Positions 1 to 8,959 of a stretch of 64,000 bases of DNA are shown here, piece after piece. Where the stretch lies: NCBI GenBank assembly GCA_036310005.1, contig JAXJSP010000027.1, forward strand, positions 1 through 64,000. Direction: 5' to 3'. The DNA is from JAXJSP01 sp036310005. GTDB taxonomy: Bacteria; Bacillota; Clostridia; Oscillospirales; Acutalibacteraceae. A program made the position numbers and the translations under genes. The notes below the pieces were generated by a model, which was not told the DNA's origin, ran no database searches, and saw nothing but the letters and a program-made list of their open reading frames with translations. The first letter of the stretch is position 1; the number at the start of each line of letters is the position of its first letter.

Positions 1-162
1 CTTAAAAATGTAGAAACCGCACAGGTTTTTGAAAAGAGCGAGGTTAAGGTCTGGGAATGCAGAAACTGCGGACATATTGTAGTCGGAACAAAGGCTCCCG
101 AAGTTTGTCCTACTTGCGCTCATCCTCAAAGTTACTTTGAAATAAATTCCGAAAACTATTAA
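1..162 (+). CDS. Rubrerythrin, C-terminal end (partial)
   Basis: The open frame enters from the left edge and ends at TAA 160-162, leaving 53 residues. They form a rubredoxin-like iron-binding domain: WECRNCGHIV followed about a dozen residues later by CPTC, the two CxxC knuckles that hold a single Fe. An aromatic-rich tail (HPQSYFEI) follows, as in rubrerythrins, which reduce hydrogen peroxide in anaerobes. The four-helix diiron domain would lie left of the window, so full length cannot be judged. A strong terminator follows within 25 bases, so this is the last gene of its transcript. A different protein with a fused rubredoxin domain is possible but less likely. Confidence 0.85.
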   Translation, partial: LKNVETAQVFEKSEVKVWECRNCGHIVVGTKAPEVCPTCAHPQSYFEINSENY

Positions 163-185
163 TCGCAAATCTTTAACTAAATTAA

Positions 186-224
186 AACACGGTGCAGCCT
201 TAAAAAGGCTGCACCGTGTTTTTT
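186..224 (+). terminator. Intrinsic terminator after rubrerythrin
   Basis: A 15-bp perfect inverted repeat (186-200 with 206-220, core CGGTGCAGCCT) with a 5-base loop is followed by a T run on the + strand. The - strand side also ends in TTTTAATTT, so it probably also stops ktrA transcription arriving from the right. Confidence 0.9.
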
Positions 225-235
225 ATAGCAGTAAC

Positions 236-883
236 TTATATGTGAAAACATTTTCTTACTTTGTCATATTTGCCTAATATGAGCAAAATATCATTTTGCA
301 TAAACTGAGTTTCTGCGTTTACAGATAACATCATTTTTCCGTCTCTTTTTAATGCCATAATTGAAATATCATACTTCTGACGGATGTTGATTTCTCTGAT
401 AGTCCTGTCTATCCACGCTTTTGGTACTTCCATCTCGAAAATTCCGTGTTCTTCATCAAGTTCGACATAGTCAAGCACATTGTTTGAGCCATACCGAATT
501 GCCACCCAGTCGGCTAACTGCTTTTCGGGATATACAATCTCGTCTGCTCCGTTGCGAAGTAAAAACTTTGCATGCATATCATCGCACGCGTGTGATACCA
601 CTAATTTAGCGCCGAGTTCTTTGAGTAAAGATGTTGTTTCGAGCGAACTTTGAAAATCGCTGCCGATGGCAACAATGCAAACATCATAATTTTCAACACC
701 TAAAGAACGCAAAAACGCCTCGTTTCTGCTGTCGCCGATTTGAGCATTTGTAACGTACGGAAGCATAGCATCAACGCGTTCTTTGTTTTTATCAACCGCC
801 ATAACCTCGTGGTTCAGTTCATTCAGTTTAACCGCAATATTTTGCCCGAATCTTCCCAATCCTACTAAAAGTATTGATTTCAT
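236..883 (-). CDS. ktrA: KtrA/TrkA-type K+ uptake regulatory subunit
   Basis: This 215-residue cytoplasmic protein gates a potassium channel-like transporter in response to bound nucleotide. Residues 1-120 are an RCK/TrkA-N Rossmann domain with GLGRFG at 8-13 and the acidic residue ending strand 2 at D31 (AVDKN). Residues 135-215 match a TrkA-C ligand-binding domain, the site where KtrA/KtrC proteins of Firmicutes bind c-di-AMP. A single RCK plus one TrkA-C is the Ktr arrangement, unlike the duplicated Trk form. It lies 14 bases downstream of the channel subunit gene on the same strand, with AAGGAG before its ATG. Whether this copy is K+ or Na+ linked, or binds c-di-AMP, cannot be read from sequence alone. 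Confidence 0.9.
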   Translation of the reverse strand: MKSILLVGLGRFGQNIAVKLNELNHEVMAVDKNKERVDAMLPYVTNAQIGDSRNEAFLRSLGVENYDVCIVAIGSDFQSSLETTSLLKELGAKLVVSHACDDMHAKFLLRNGADEIVYPEKQLADWVAIRYGSNNVLDYVELDEEHGIFEMEVPKAWIDRTIREINIRQKYDISIMALKRDGKMMLSVNAETQFMQNDILLILGKYDKVRKCFHI

Positions 884-897
884 TCAATATTATCTCC

Positions 898-2247
898 TTA
901 TCCAACTGTGATTTTTTCTTCCGGTAATTTTGAGACATTTCTTACTTTGTTAGACAGTCCGGCAAAAGCGATTGTCAGACCTCCGACTCTGCCTAAAAAC
1001 ATCAAAACAATTAAAATCAATCTTGATGCGGCACACAACTCGGTTGTAATTCCGAGAGTAAGTCCGACTGTGCCGATTGCCGATGCTGTTTCAAACAGAC
1101 ACGCCGACAACGGAAGTTGCTCAATGCAACTTATAACTATGCCGCTTACAAAAAACATTGATAAATATATCAGTAAAACCGTTAATGCATATTTAACGGT
1201 GTTATCGTCTATTCGTCTGCCGAAACTTTCGGTGTCCTCTTTTCTTCTGACAACCGAAAAAACAGTCATAAACAAAACTGCCATTGTTGTCACCTTGACA
1301 CCGCCGGCTGTCGAACCGGGCGCGCCGCCGATTAGCATCTGGACAATCATAAGCGCCTGACTCGAACCGTTAAACGAGGCTAAATCTACGGTGTTAAAAC
1401 CTGCTGTTCGCGGTGTAACGCTCTGAAACAGCGCCGCTAAAACTTTTTCGCCTGTCGGCATATCTGTCTTTGCAAACTCGTTAAAATAGTAAAACAAAAA
1501 CGGAAAAACAACTAAAATGAATGTCATCAAAAAAATGAGTTTGCTTTGCAAACGATATTTTTTAATGTGAATACCGTGGTGCCTGACATCGTCCCAGGTG
1601 AGAAAACCTATTCCGCCTACCAGTATTAAACTGCAAACTACCAGATTAACCACAACATTATCCGAATAGCCGCTTAATGATGAAAATTCACCTGTTATGC
1701 CCATCAAATCAAACCCTGCGTTGCAAAACGCGGAAACAGAATGAAAACACGCATACCATATTCCCTTTAAAGGACCGAAATCTTTGCAAAAAACAGTCGC
1801 TAAAAGGCATGCGCCGAGCAATTCCGCTATAACGGTGACTATTAAAATAAATTTAATCAGATTTATTACTCTGCCTGTATCCGGAGCCGATACCGACTCT
1901 CTTAAAGTATTTCTTTGCCTGAGTCCGACTTTTTTTCCGGCAAACAGTACCATGGATACAGTAATAGTAACAACTCCAAGACCGCCTATCTGAATAAGTA
2001 AAGCAATAACAGCCTGACCGAAAGCAGACCAATGAGTCGCTGTATCTAAAACAACCAAACCCGTAACACAGGTTGCGGAAACGGAAGTAAACAATGCATC
2101 TAAAAAAGATGTTGCTTTTCCGTTTGACGCGGCAACAGGAAGCATAAGCAGTACACTTCCGAGTAAAATTACACACAAAAAACCAAGTGTTATAATTTGA
2201 AAAGACGATATACTGTTTTTCTTTGGCCGCAACATTTTTTTAGTCAT
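898..2247 (-). CDS. ktrB: KtrB/TrkH-type potassium transporter, membrane subunit
   Basis: This 449-residue integral membrane protein is the ion-conducting subunit of a Trk/Ktr/HKT-type K+ uptake system. The sequence is highly hydrophobic and shows four repeated pore-loop segments, each with the conserved selectivity-filter glycine: TCVTGLVV, FCNAGFDL, PRTAGFNT and GTVGLTLG. A short basic N-terminus precedes the first helix. The length matches KtrB (about 450) better than TrkH (about 480). It heads a two-gene operon with the KtrA-like gene; AAGGAAAGG precedes the ATG. I looked for a ydaO-type c-di-AMP riboswitch upstream, common for ktrAB, and did not recognise one in the AT-rich 5' region. 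Confidence 0.92.
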   Translation of the reverse strand: MTKKMLRPKKNSISSFQIITLGFLCVILLGSVLLMLPVAASNGKATSFLDALFTSVSATCVTGLVVLDTATHWSAFGQAVIALLIQIGGLGVVTITVSMVLFAGKKVGLRQRNTLRESVSAPDTGRVINLIKFILIVTVIAELLGACLLATVFCKDFGPLKGIWYACFHSVSAFCNAGFDLMGITGEFSSLSGYSDNVVVNLVVCSLILVGGIGFLTWDDVRHHGIHIKKYRLQSKLIFLMTFILVVFPFLFYYFNEFAKTDMPTGEKVLAALFQSVTPRTAGFNTVDLASFNGSSQALMIVQMLIGGAPGSTAGGVKVTTMAVLFMTVFSVVRRKEDTESFGRRIDDNTVKYALTVLLIYLSMFFVSGIVISCIEQLPLSACLFETASAIGTVGLTLGITTELCAASRLILIVLMFLGRVGGLTIAFAGLSNKVRNVSKLPEEKITVG

Positions 2248-2309
2248 ATCAAGTAACCTTTCCTTAGTGTGTTCTGCCGTTTATGAAAAGCGTGTTGTAA
2301 ATATTATCA

Positions 2310-2337
2310 ATTATAATCTTTTTTTAAATAATATCAA
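2310..2337 (-). promoter_or_regulatory. Probable sigma-A promoter for ktrBA
   Basis: On the - strand a -35 TTGATA (2332-2337) and a -10 TATAAT (2310-2315) are separated by 16 bases, about 60 bases before the ktrB start. The surrounding 2248-2466 is AT-rich with no gene and no recognised riboswitch. Confidence 0.5.
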
Positions 2338-2466
2338 TGATAAATTTAAAAATTTTTGAGCAATTTTTTCACTTATTGTAAGTCAGAATACAGTAATAGA
2401 ATTATATCACGAAACATTATAAATTACAATCTATTTAATAAAGTTTAGAATTGTTTGATGCAAAAT

Positions 2467-2510
2467 AATACAGCGCAATCGTGATAAAATCAGATTGCAC
2501 TGTATTTTTT
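2467..2510 (-). terminator. Terminator downstream of nifJ
   Basis: A 14-base inverted repeat with one mismatch (2467-2480 with 2493-2506) lies 40 bases past the nifJ stop. T-rich sequence follows on the - strand and a six-T run on the + strand. Confidence 0.7.
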
Positions 2511-2550
2511 ATGTTTTATCAGAGCAATTTTTTACAGTTGCCGATAATAA

Positions 2551-5500
2551 TTATTCGGGCTTATAAAGTTGCTCAAGTTTTTCAAGATGCGCTCTTGACT
2601 CTTTTGCTTTCTCGGCAGCCAAATCAAACAACTCGTTTGCTCTTTCGGGGAATGAGCGTGTGAGTGATGAATAACGCGCTTCGCCGAGGATGAACTCTTT
2701 GTAGTCGGCAGTAGCAGGTTTAGAGTCAATAGTAAGCGGATTCTTGCCTTGTTCTTTCAAAGCGGGGTTGAAACGGTACATATTCCAGTATCCGCACTCA
2801 ACAGCCTTCTTCATTTCTTTCTGGCAGTTAACCATACCGCCCTTGATAGAGTGCATTTCGCAAGGTGAGTAGCAGATAATGAGCGACGGGCCCGGATATG
2901 CTTCTGCTTCACGAATTGCATTAAGTGTCTGTGCCATATTTGCACCCATAGCAACTTGTGCTACATAGATGTAACCGTATGACATAGCGATTTCAGCAAG
3001 GCTCTTTTTAGCGATTGTTTTACCTGCAGCAGCAAATTGAGCAACCTGTCCGATTTGAGAAGCCTTTGATGCCTGACCGCCTGTATTTGAATAAACTTCG
3101 GTATCAAATACCATAATGTTTACATCGTTACCCGATGCGAGTACATGGTCAACACCGCCAAAGCCGATATCGTATGCCCATCCGTCACCGCCAAATATCC
3201 AGACGCTCTTCTTAGAAAGGTATTCTTTGTTTTTAAGAATGTCTGCGCAGGTGTCACAACCCGAAACTTTTTCAAGTTCTTTAACAAGTGCGTTTGATGC
3301 TGCTGTGTTCTTTTGTCCGTCATTTACGGTATCAAGATAATCTTTAGCGGCAGCCTTTAATTCATCGCTTGCTTTATCGGCAGTAAGAATAAGTTTAACT
3401 TCTTCAATAAGTCTGTCTCTGATAGCCTTCTGGCCGAGATACATACCGAGACCGTGCTCTGCGTTGTCCTCGAACAGTGAGTTAGCCCAGGCAGGACCGT
3501 GTCCGTCAGCGTTTACTGTATAAGGTGAGCATGAAGCGGGGCCGCCCCAGATTGATGAACAGCCTGTTGCATTTGAAATGTACATTCTGTCACCGAAAAG
3601 TTGAGTTACCAAACGAGCGTATGCTGTTTCTGCACAACCTGCACAAGAACCTGAGAACTCGAGTAAAGGTTTCTTGTATTGGCTTGTGATAACATTCATA
3701 GCCGGGCTGATATCGTCTTTTTCAGATACATTTTCAACACAGTAATTGAATACTTCCTGTTGGTCTTCCTGTGTTTCGCGAGCGACCATGGTAAGTGAGT
3801 TTGTAGGACATACGCCGATACATACTCCGCATCCCATACAGTCAAGAGGCGATACAGCAAGTGTATATTTGTAACCTGTTTTGAAAATCGGTTTTGTTCC
3901 GTATTTTGTGTTTGCGGGAGCGCCGGCAACTTCTTCTTCGCTCATAGCGAACGGACGAATTGTTGCGTGCGGGCAAACAAATGAGCATTGGTTACACTGT
4001 GCGCAGGTCTGTGCGTTCCATTCAGGTACCATAACTGCAACACCGCGTTTTTCATAAGCAGATGCGCCTTGCTCAAACTGACCGTCAACATAGTCCATAA
4101 ATGCAGATACCGGAAGTGCGTCGCCTCTCATCTTTTCAACAGATTTCATAACTGTATCAACCTGTTTAACAAGAGCCGGTCTGCCTTTTGATTCTTCAAC
4201 GGTTGCATCGTCAGTAGCGTCAGCCCAGTCAGCCGGAACGTCAATCTTAACAAATGCGGTAGCGCCGGCATCAATAGCCTTATGGTTAGCCTCTACAATG
4301 TCCATACCTTTCTTTGAATATGATTTTGTAGCGGCTTCTTTCATATAATTGATTGCCTCTTCTGCGGGCATGATATTTGCAAGTGCAAAGAATGCCGACT
4401 GCAATACTGTGTTTGTTCTCTTGCCCATACCGACTTGTTGTGCAAGCGAAATAGCGTTTACTGTGTAAAGCTGAATATTGTTTTGTGCGATATATCTCTT
4501 TGCTGCAGCAGGCATGTGAGTGTTAAGTTCTTCAGGTGTCCACTGGCAGTTGATAAGGAATACACCGCCCGGTTTAACATCGTTTACCATATTGTAGCCC
4601 TTGGTTACATAAGACGGGTTGTGGCAAGCAACGAAGTCAGCTTTGTTGATATAGTAAGGGCTCTTGATAGGCTTGTCACCGAAACGCAAGTGAGAAATAG
4701 TGATACCGCCTGTTTTCTTTGAGTCATATTGGAAATATGCCTGAACATATTTATCGGTATGGTCACCGATGATTTTGATTGAGTTTTTGTTAGCACCAAC
4801 AGTACCGTCGCCGCCGAGTCCCCAGAACTTACATTCAATAGTTCCTTCAGCCGCTGTGTTGGGAGATACTTCCTCTTTGAGTGAAAGATTTGTTACATCG
4901 TCTTCAATACCGATGGTAAACTGGCTCTTCGGAGCATCTTTGCTTAATTCGTTATATACAGCAAATACGCTTGAAGGAGGAGTATCTTTTGAACCGAGAC
5001 CGTATCTGCCGCCGCAAACCAAAGCACTTCTGCCGAGTTTGTTAAGAGCAGCAACTACATCTAAGTATAAAGGCTCACCGATAGAACCGGGCTCTTTTGT
5101 TCTGTCTAAAACAGCAATTTTCTTTGCGGTTTCAGGAATTGCAGCAACGAATTTTTCAGCCGAGAAAGGTCTGTAAAGACGAACTTTAACAAGACCTACT
5201 TTTTCTCCTCTTGCGGTTAAGTAGTCAACAACTTCTTCTGCAACGTCGCAGATAGAGCCCATAGCTACGATAACGCGTTCTGCATCGGGAGCGCCGTAGT
5301 AGTTAAAGAGTTGATAGTCAGTGCCGATTTTAGCATTAACTTTTTGCATGTATTCTTCAACAATTTCAGGAACTGCCTCATAATACTTGTTGCAAGCCTC
5401 TCTGTGCTGGAAGAAAATATCTCCGTTTTCGTGTGAACCGCGCATAGAAGGTCTTTGAGGATTCAATGAGTGCTTTCTGAATGCTTCAACAGCGTCCATA

Positions 5501-6087
5501 TCGCACATTTCTTTAAGGTCCTCATAATCCCATACTTCGATTTTCTGAATTTCGTGAGATGTACGGAAACCGTCAAAGAAGTTGATGAAAGGAACTCTGC
5601 CTTTAATAGCAGCAAGGTGTGCTACCGCACCGAGGTCCATAACTTCCTGAGTGTTGGTTTCTGCAAGCATCGCAAAACCGGTCTGACGGCACGCATAAAC
5701 GTCCGAATGGTCACCGAAGATGTTGAGTGCGTGACTTGCTACGCAACGAGCCGATACGTGGAATACGGTCGGCAAAAGTTCGCCTGCAATCTTATACATA
5801 TTCGGAATCATAAGTAAAAGACCTTGTGATGCTGTATAAGTAGTGGTTAATGCACCTGCAGCAAGTGAACCGTGTACTGTACCGGATGCTCCTGCTTCCG
5901 ATTGCATTTCGGTCACTTTGACAGTTGTACCGAAAATGTTTTTTAATCCTTGTGCAGACCATTGATCTACATAGTCAGCCATAGGACTTGAAGGGGTGAT
6001 TGGGTAAATACCTGCAACTTCAGTGAATGCGTAAGACACGTGAGCCGCAGCATTATTACCATCCATGGTTTTCATTTTTCTTGCCAT
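2551..6087 (-). CDS. nifJ: Pyruvate:ferredoxin (flavodoxin) oxidoreductase
   Basis: This 1178-residue single-chain PFOR oxidises pyruvate with CoA to acetyl-CoA and CO2, reducing ferredoxin, the central step of anaerobic pyruvate use. Domains in order: the pyruvate-binding Pyr domain beginning AGIYPITPSSPMADYVD (about 25-42); the transketolase-C-like and gamma domains; a two-[4Fe-4S] ferredoxin domain with CAQCNQCSFVCPH and CMGCGVCIGVCP (about 690-760); and the thiamine-diphosphate domain with GGDGWAYDIGFGG and SNTGGQASK near 960-1010. Length matches the family (about 1170-1200). AGGAGG precedes the ATG. It is a single-gene unit with its own promoter and terminator. With the hydrogenase in this window it gives a ferredoxin-to-H2 route. 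Confidence 0.98.
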   Translation of the reverse strand: MARKMKTMDGNNAAAHVSYAFTEVAGIYPITPSSPMADYVDQWSAQGLKNIFGTTVKVTEMQSEAGASGTVHGSLAAGALTTTYTASQGLLLMIPNMYKIAGELLPTVFHVSARCVASHALNIFGDHSDVYACRQTGFAMLAETNTQEVMDLGAVAHLAAIKGRVPFINFFDGFRTSHEIQKIEVWDYEDLKEMCDMDAVEAFRKHSLNPQRPSMRGSHENGDIFFQHREACNKYYEAVPEIVEEYMQKVNAKIGTDYQLFNYYGAPDAERVIVAMGSICDVAEEVVDYLTARGEKVGLVKVRLYRPFSAEKFVAAIPETAKKIAVLDRTKEPGSIGEPLYLDVVAALNKLGRSALVCGGRYGLGSKDTPPSSVFAVYNELSKDAPKSQFTIGIEDDVTNLSLKEEVSPNTAAEGTIECKFWGLGGDGTVGANKNSIKIIGDHTDKYVQAYFQYDSKKTGGITISHLRFGDKPIKSPYYINKADFVACHNPSYVTKGYNMVNDVKPGGVFLINCQWTPEELNTHMPAAAKRYIAQNNIQLYTVNAISLAQQVGMGKRTNTVLQSAFFALANIMPAEEAINYMKEAATKSYSKKGMDIVEANHKAIDAGATAFVKIDVPADWADATDDATVEESKGRPALVKQVDTVMKSVEKMRGDALPVSAFMDYVDGQFEQGASAYEKRGVAVMVPEWNAQTCAQCNQCSFVCPHATIRPFAMSEEEVAGAPANTKYGTKPIFKTGYKYTLAVSPLDCMGCGVCIGVCPTNSLTMVARETQEDQQEVFNYCVENVSEKDDISPAMNVITSQYKKPLLEFSGSCAGCAETAYARLVTQLFGDRMYISNATGCSSIWGGPASCSPYTVNADGHGPAWANSLFEDNAEHGLGMYLGQKAIRDRLIEEVKLILTADKASDELKAAAKDYLDTVNDGQKNTAASNALVKELEKVSGCDTCADILKNKEYLSKKSVWIFGGDGWAYDIGFGGVDHVLASGNDVNIMVFDTEVYSNTGGQASKASQIGQVAQFAAAGKTIAKKSLAEIAMSYGYIYVAQVAMGANMAQTLNAIREAEAYPGPSLIICYSPCEMHSIKGGMVNCQKEMKKAVECGYWNMYRFNPALKEQGKNPLTIDSKPATADYKEFILGEARYSSLTRSFPERANELFDLAAEKAKESRAHLEKLEQLYKPE

Positions 6088-6159
6088 GTTTTTGTTGCCT
6101 CCTAAATAATAATATACATTTGATTAGTTGCTTATCGCAAACATATTGTACCACCTAAA

Positions 6160-6188
6160 ATAATAACACTTTTATGCCAAATTGTAAA
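6160..6188 (-). promoter_or_regulatory. Probable sigma-A promoter for nifJ
   Basis: The - strand has TTTACA (6183-6188), a 17-base spacer and TATTAT (6160-6165), giving a leader of about 65 bases before nifJ. It is back to back with the promoter at 6227-6255. Confidence 0.55.
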
Positions 6189-6226
6189 TAGTAAATAACT
6201 AAATTTCTGATATTTATTTAACGAAT

Positions 6227-6255
6227 TTGACAAATGCCGACTTTTTAGATATTAT
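6227..6255 (+). promoter_or_regulatory. Sigma-A promoter for the CNNM/CorC gene
   Basis: A perfect TTGACA (6227-6232), a 17-base spacer and TATTAT (6250-6255) lie 45 bases before the ATG at 6301, divergent from nifJ. Confidence 0.7.
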
Positions 6256-6300
6256 TATGTAAGTTATAATACTTTCCATCTGAAGATTAAGAGGAGTTTT

Positions 6301-7632
6301 ATGAACAATTTATTTTTAAAAATATTGGTAATTTTGATTTTTGTGCTTATTTGTTTTCTGATAAATCTTGCAAAAAGCGCAGTAATTACGGTAAACGACA
6401 CCGCGGTTGCAAAAAAAGCGGAGTCCGGTGACAAAAAAGCAAAGAAACTGCTGAAACTGATTGAAAAGCCTACGCTATACAATTTGGCTGTTTCTAATAT
6501 AACCGTGCTTTTGCTTTTGCTCTCATCGGCATTTTTGTCTTTGTCGTTTACAAAATGGTTTGCAGAGGCCTTTACCTACAAATTCGGGTTGGTGCAGTAC
6601 AATAAAATTGTCTTGATACTGGCAATTTTGCTTTTTACATTTTTGCTCGCTTACCTGCTTGTAGTGCTCGGCAAGACGGTCCCCGAAAAAATCGGCGCGG
6701 TAAATTGCGATAAAATCAGTTATTCAATGTGCGGATTTTTAAAATTCGTCATCGCAATAATCAAACCTTTTACTTTGCTTGCAAACGGTACATCAAATAT
6801 CGTTTTGCGCCTTTTCGGTATTGATCCGCGCTCGGGCGAAGAACAGGTAACCGAAGAGGAAATTATGATGATGGTCGATGCCGGTAAAGAAAAAGGTGTC
6901 ATTGAGCAAACCCAACGCTCAATGATTAATAATATCTTTGAATTTGACGACTTAATCGTGAGCGAAATTATGACTCACAGAACCGAAATCGAGGCAGTAG
7001 AGGTAACACAGGATATACAGGACATTGTCAACCTGGCAATAGAAAAAGGCTATTCGAGAATTCCTGTATATGAGGAAGATTTAGATAACATAAAAGGTAT
7101 TGTTTATATTAAAGACCTGCTTAAATTTGTAGGCAAAAATGTACCGAAAGGCACAATAAGTGATATAATGCGCAACGCGTATTATGTGCCCGAAACCAAA
7201 AAATGCAACGAACTTTTTTCTCAGATGAGAGAAAAGCGTCTGCAAATGTGCGTTGTTGCCGATGAGTACGGGGGTACTGCCGGTATTGTAACGGTAGAGG
7301 ACCTGCTTGAATCAATCGTGGGAAATATGCAAGACGAGTACGACAACGAAGACGAGGAAGTCATAAAAATCAATGAAACGACTTTTACTCTTGACGGTAC
7401 AATGTTAGTAAGCGACGCGGAAGAGATTTTACAATGCGAATTACCTGAGGGCGAATACGACACGGTAGGAGGTATGATTATTTCCAGGCTCGGTGCTATT
7501 CCGAGCGAAAACGAACAGCCCGAAATTCAGATTGATAATCTTATGTTCAAAGTTTTAAGCGTCGCAGAACGCAGAATTGATAAGGTAAGAGTTGAAAAAC
7601 TTAAACCCGAGTCCGAACAAGAGGAAGAATAA
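6301..7632 (+). CDS. CNNM/CorC (HlyC) family membrane protein with CBS pair
   Basis: This 443-residue protein has the classic three-part layout of the CNNM/CorC (former hemolysin C) family, linked to Mg2+/Co2+ efflux or tolerance. Residues 1-180 hold hydrophobic segments of a DUF21 transmembrane domain, including a very hydrophobic N-terminal helix and the run at 100-125. Residues about 205-330 are two CBS domains (SEIMTHRTEIEAV; SRIPVYEEDLDNIKGIVYIKD; QMCVVADEYGGTAGIVT). Residues about 350-435 form the CorC/HlyC C-terminal domain (YDTVGGMIISRLGAIP). GAGGAG precedes the ATG. Sixty bases separate it from queT and they hold a riboswitch, so the genes may share read-through while queT translation is separately controlled. 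Confidence 0.93.
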   Translation: MNNLFLKILVILIFVLICFLINLAKSAVITVNDTAVAKKAESGDKKAKKLLKLIEKPTLYNLAVSNITVLLLLLSSAFLSLSFTKWFAEAFTYKFGLVQYNKIVLILAILLFTFLLAYLLVVLGKTVPEKIGAVNCDKISYSMCGFLKFVIAIIKPFTLLANGTSNIVLRLFGIDPRSGEEQVTEEEIMMMVDAGKEKGVIEQTQRSMINNIFEFDDLIVSEIMTHRTEIEAVEVTQDIQDIVNLAIEKGYSRIPVYEEDLDNIKGIVYIKDLLKFVGKNVPKGTISDIMRNAYYVPETKKCNELFSQMREKRLQMCVVADEYGGTAGIVTVEDLLESIVGNMQDEYDNEDEEVIKINETTFTLDGTMLVSDAEEILQCELPEGEYDTVGGMIISRLGAIPSENEQPEIQIDNLMFKVLSVAERRIDKVRVEKLKPESEQEEE

Positions 7633-7640
7633 ATTAATTA

Positions 7641-7682
7641 GTCAGTTCGAAACCATCCTGACTTAAAACAAAACTACGGGAG
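7641..7682 (+). ncRNA. PreQ1-I riboswitch controlling queT
   Basis: The stretch shows the compact preQ1 class I layout: P1 stem GTCAG (7641-7645) with CTGAC (7658-7662), a C-containing loop (TTCGAAACCATC), then an A-rich tail TTAAAACAAAACTACGGGAG. In known aptamers the A-rich tail docks in the P1 groove and its end pairs with loop cytosines as an H-type pseudoknot. Here that tail end is the ribosome site GGGAG of queT, whose TTG start is 9 bases later, so translational repression by preQ1 is the likely mechanism. The downstream gene is the expected family. I recognised this by pattern, not by a covariance search. Confidence 0.85.
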
Positions 7683-7691
7683 TGAATTAAA

Positions 7692-8198
7692 TTGAATACT
7701 AAAGTAAAAAAACTAACCTTCGCAGCCTTGCTTGCTGCACTGTATGTAACCCTGACGGTAGCCCAGCAAATGCTTTTACCGGGCACTGCAAACAGTATGA
7801 TTCAGTTTCGGGTAAGCGAATGTCTGTGTGTGTTTGCACTTATAAACCCTGTAAGCATACCGGCTCTTACAATAGGCTGTTTTGTGGCAAATCTGATAAT
7901 GGGGCTCGGCACGGTCGACCTTATTTTAGGTCCGATTGCAACCTTGTTATCACTTGTGTTTATGCGGCTTTTAAGTAATGTAAAAATCAAAAGTCTGCCG
8001 GTTCTGTCTTTTATATCACCCGCTTTTTTCAACGGTCTTATAGTGGGCGCGGAACTTGCGTTTTTCATACTTAAAAGCGATAATGTTTTTTCACTTTTCT
8101 TAATAAGCGCAGGCCTCGTTTTCATAGGCGAGGGCGCGGTAATGGTCTGTTCCGTTCCGCTTTATTTTGCAATAAAAGATAAAAAAATATTTAAGTAA
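7692..8198 (+). CDS. queT: QueT-family queuosine precursor transporter
   Basis: This 168-residue protein is the membrane substrate-binding (S) component of an ECF-type importer for a queuosine precursor such as preQ1. It is strongly hydrophobic with about five to six membrane segments and carries family-typical stretches: FAALLAALYVTLTV near the N-terminus, MIQFRVSECL, and ANLIMGLGTVDLILGP. The start is TTG 7692 with GGGAG upstream, and no ATG lies close by. The preQ1 riboswitch immediately before it strongly supports the substrate class. No ECF energy module (EcfA/EcfT) is in this window, as expected for a shared module encoded elsewhere. A terminator follows. Confidence 0.93.
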   Translation: MNTKVKKLTFAALLAALYVTLTVAQQMLLPGTANSMIQFRVSECLCVFALINPVSIPALTIGCFVANLIMGLGTVDLILGPIATLLSLVFMRLLSNVKIKSLPVLSFISPAFFNGLIVGAELAFFILKSDNVFSLFLISAGLVFIGEGAVMVCSVPLYFAIKDKKIFK

Positions 8199-8203
8199 AT
8201 AAC

Positions 8204-8243
8204 AAAAAGCGATGCTTATAAAAGATTTAAGCATCGCTTTTTT
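8204..8243 (+). terminator. Terminator after queT
   Basis: An inverted repeat of about 14 bp (8204-8217 with 8229-8242, core AGCGATGCTT) closes an 11-base loop and ends in TTTTTT. Confidence 0.9.
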
Positions 8244-8284
8244 GCTGCCCATACCGAGTTTTTGCTGTCGCAGGCAGGCTCATT

Positions 8285-8959
8285 TTATGAAATAATATCC
8301 ATCGGGTTTATATATTCTCCATCTTTTTTAACTTCAAGATGCAGATGAACTCCGTCTAAATTTTCAAAAGGCAACTCGCCTAAAGTGGCAATCGTATCGT
8401 TGGCATGTACTGTCTGACCTGCTTTGAAATCGACCTTGTCAAGTCCGCAGTAATATATATAAATTCCGTTTCCGTGGTCTATTACAATAGTATTCCCGTA
8501 AAGTTCGTCATAGTACACTTCGCTTATTTTTCCGTCGCCTGCCGCGTGAATATTTTCCCCGAAACTTCCTTTTATATCAATTCCGTTATGCGTGCGCCAG
8601 TCGTTATATGTCTTTGAAAAAACCAGTTGCGTGTCGGAATAATCTTTTGTGATTTCGCCCGTCAGCGGATATACAAAATAATCGGCGGCAACCGCGGTTT
8701 GTACAACCGATTCTTCGCTCTCGACAATTTCGCTCTCGGCTTTTTGCGATTGTACTTTGCTTGAGTCGGTTTCGCTTGATTGCGACTTACTGCTTACATA
8801 CTCATAAGAGGGAATAATATATGACGATATATCGGCTTGTGATGAAGTGTTTTTCGCGCTTTGTGTTTTGACTTCATCATTATTTATAAAAAATGCGGCA
8901 ATACCGAGCCCTATCATACACATAAATAAAAATATATAAAACCCTGTTTTCTTTTTCAT
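8285..8959 (-). CDS. Membrane-anchored M23 (LytM) peptidase
   Basis: This 224-residue protein is a probable cell-surface peptidoglycan endopeptidase. Residues 6-24 form an uncleaved membrane anchor with a basic N-terminus (MKKKTGF). Residues about 30-95 are a low-complexity linker rich in Ser, Gln and Glu. The C-terminal 120 residues are a LytM domain: HNGIDIKG supplies the first zinc His and Asp (HxxxD), and HLHLEV supplies the catalytic and zinc histidines, so it should be active. This is the SpoIIQ-like architecture (TM, linker, LytM), but SpoIIQ often lacks a zinc ligand and I cannot assign that role. AAAGGAG precedes the ATG. It is a single-gene unit. Confidence 0.85.
   Translation of the reverse strand: MKKKTGFYIFLFMCMIGLGIAAFFINNDEVKTQSAKNTSSQADISSYIIPSYEYVSSKSQSSETDSSKVQSQKAESEIVESEESVVQTAVAADYFVYPLTGEITKDYSDTQLVFSKTYNDWRTHNGIDIKGSFGENIHAAGDGKISEVYYDELYGNTIVIDHGNGIYIYYCGLDKVDFKAGQTVHANDTIATLGELPFENLDGVHLHLEVKKDGEYINPMDIIS

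Noticed and set aside
908..1360. 150-codon frame opposite ktrB
   Set aside because: It is antisense to a certain gene and lacks regulatory signals; a shadow frame.
2248..2466. c-di-AMP (ydaO) riboswitch before ktrBA
   Set aside because: Expected from the gene type, but the region is AT-rich and lacks the conserved motifs of that aptamer.
4769..5176. Long reading frames opposite nifJ
   Set aside because: They are on the complementary strand of a clear PFOR gene and reflect its codon composition; there is no promoter or ribosome site.
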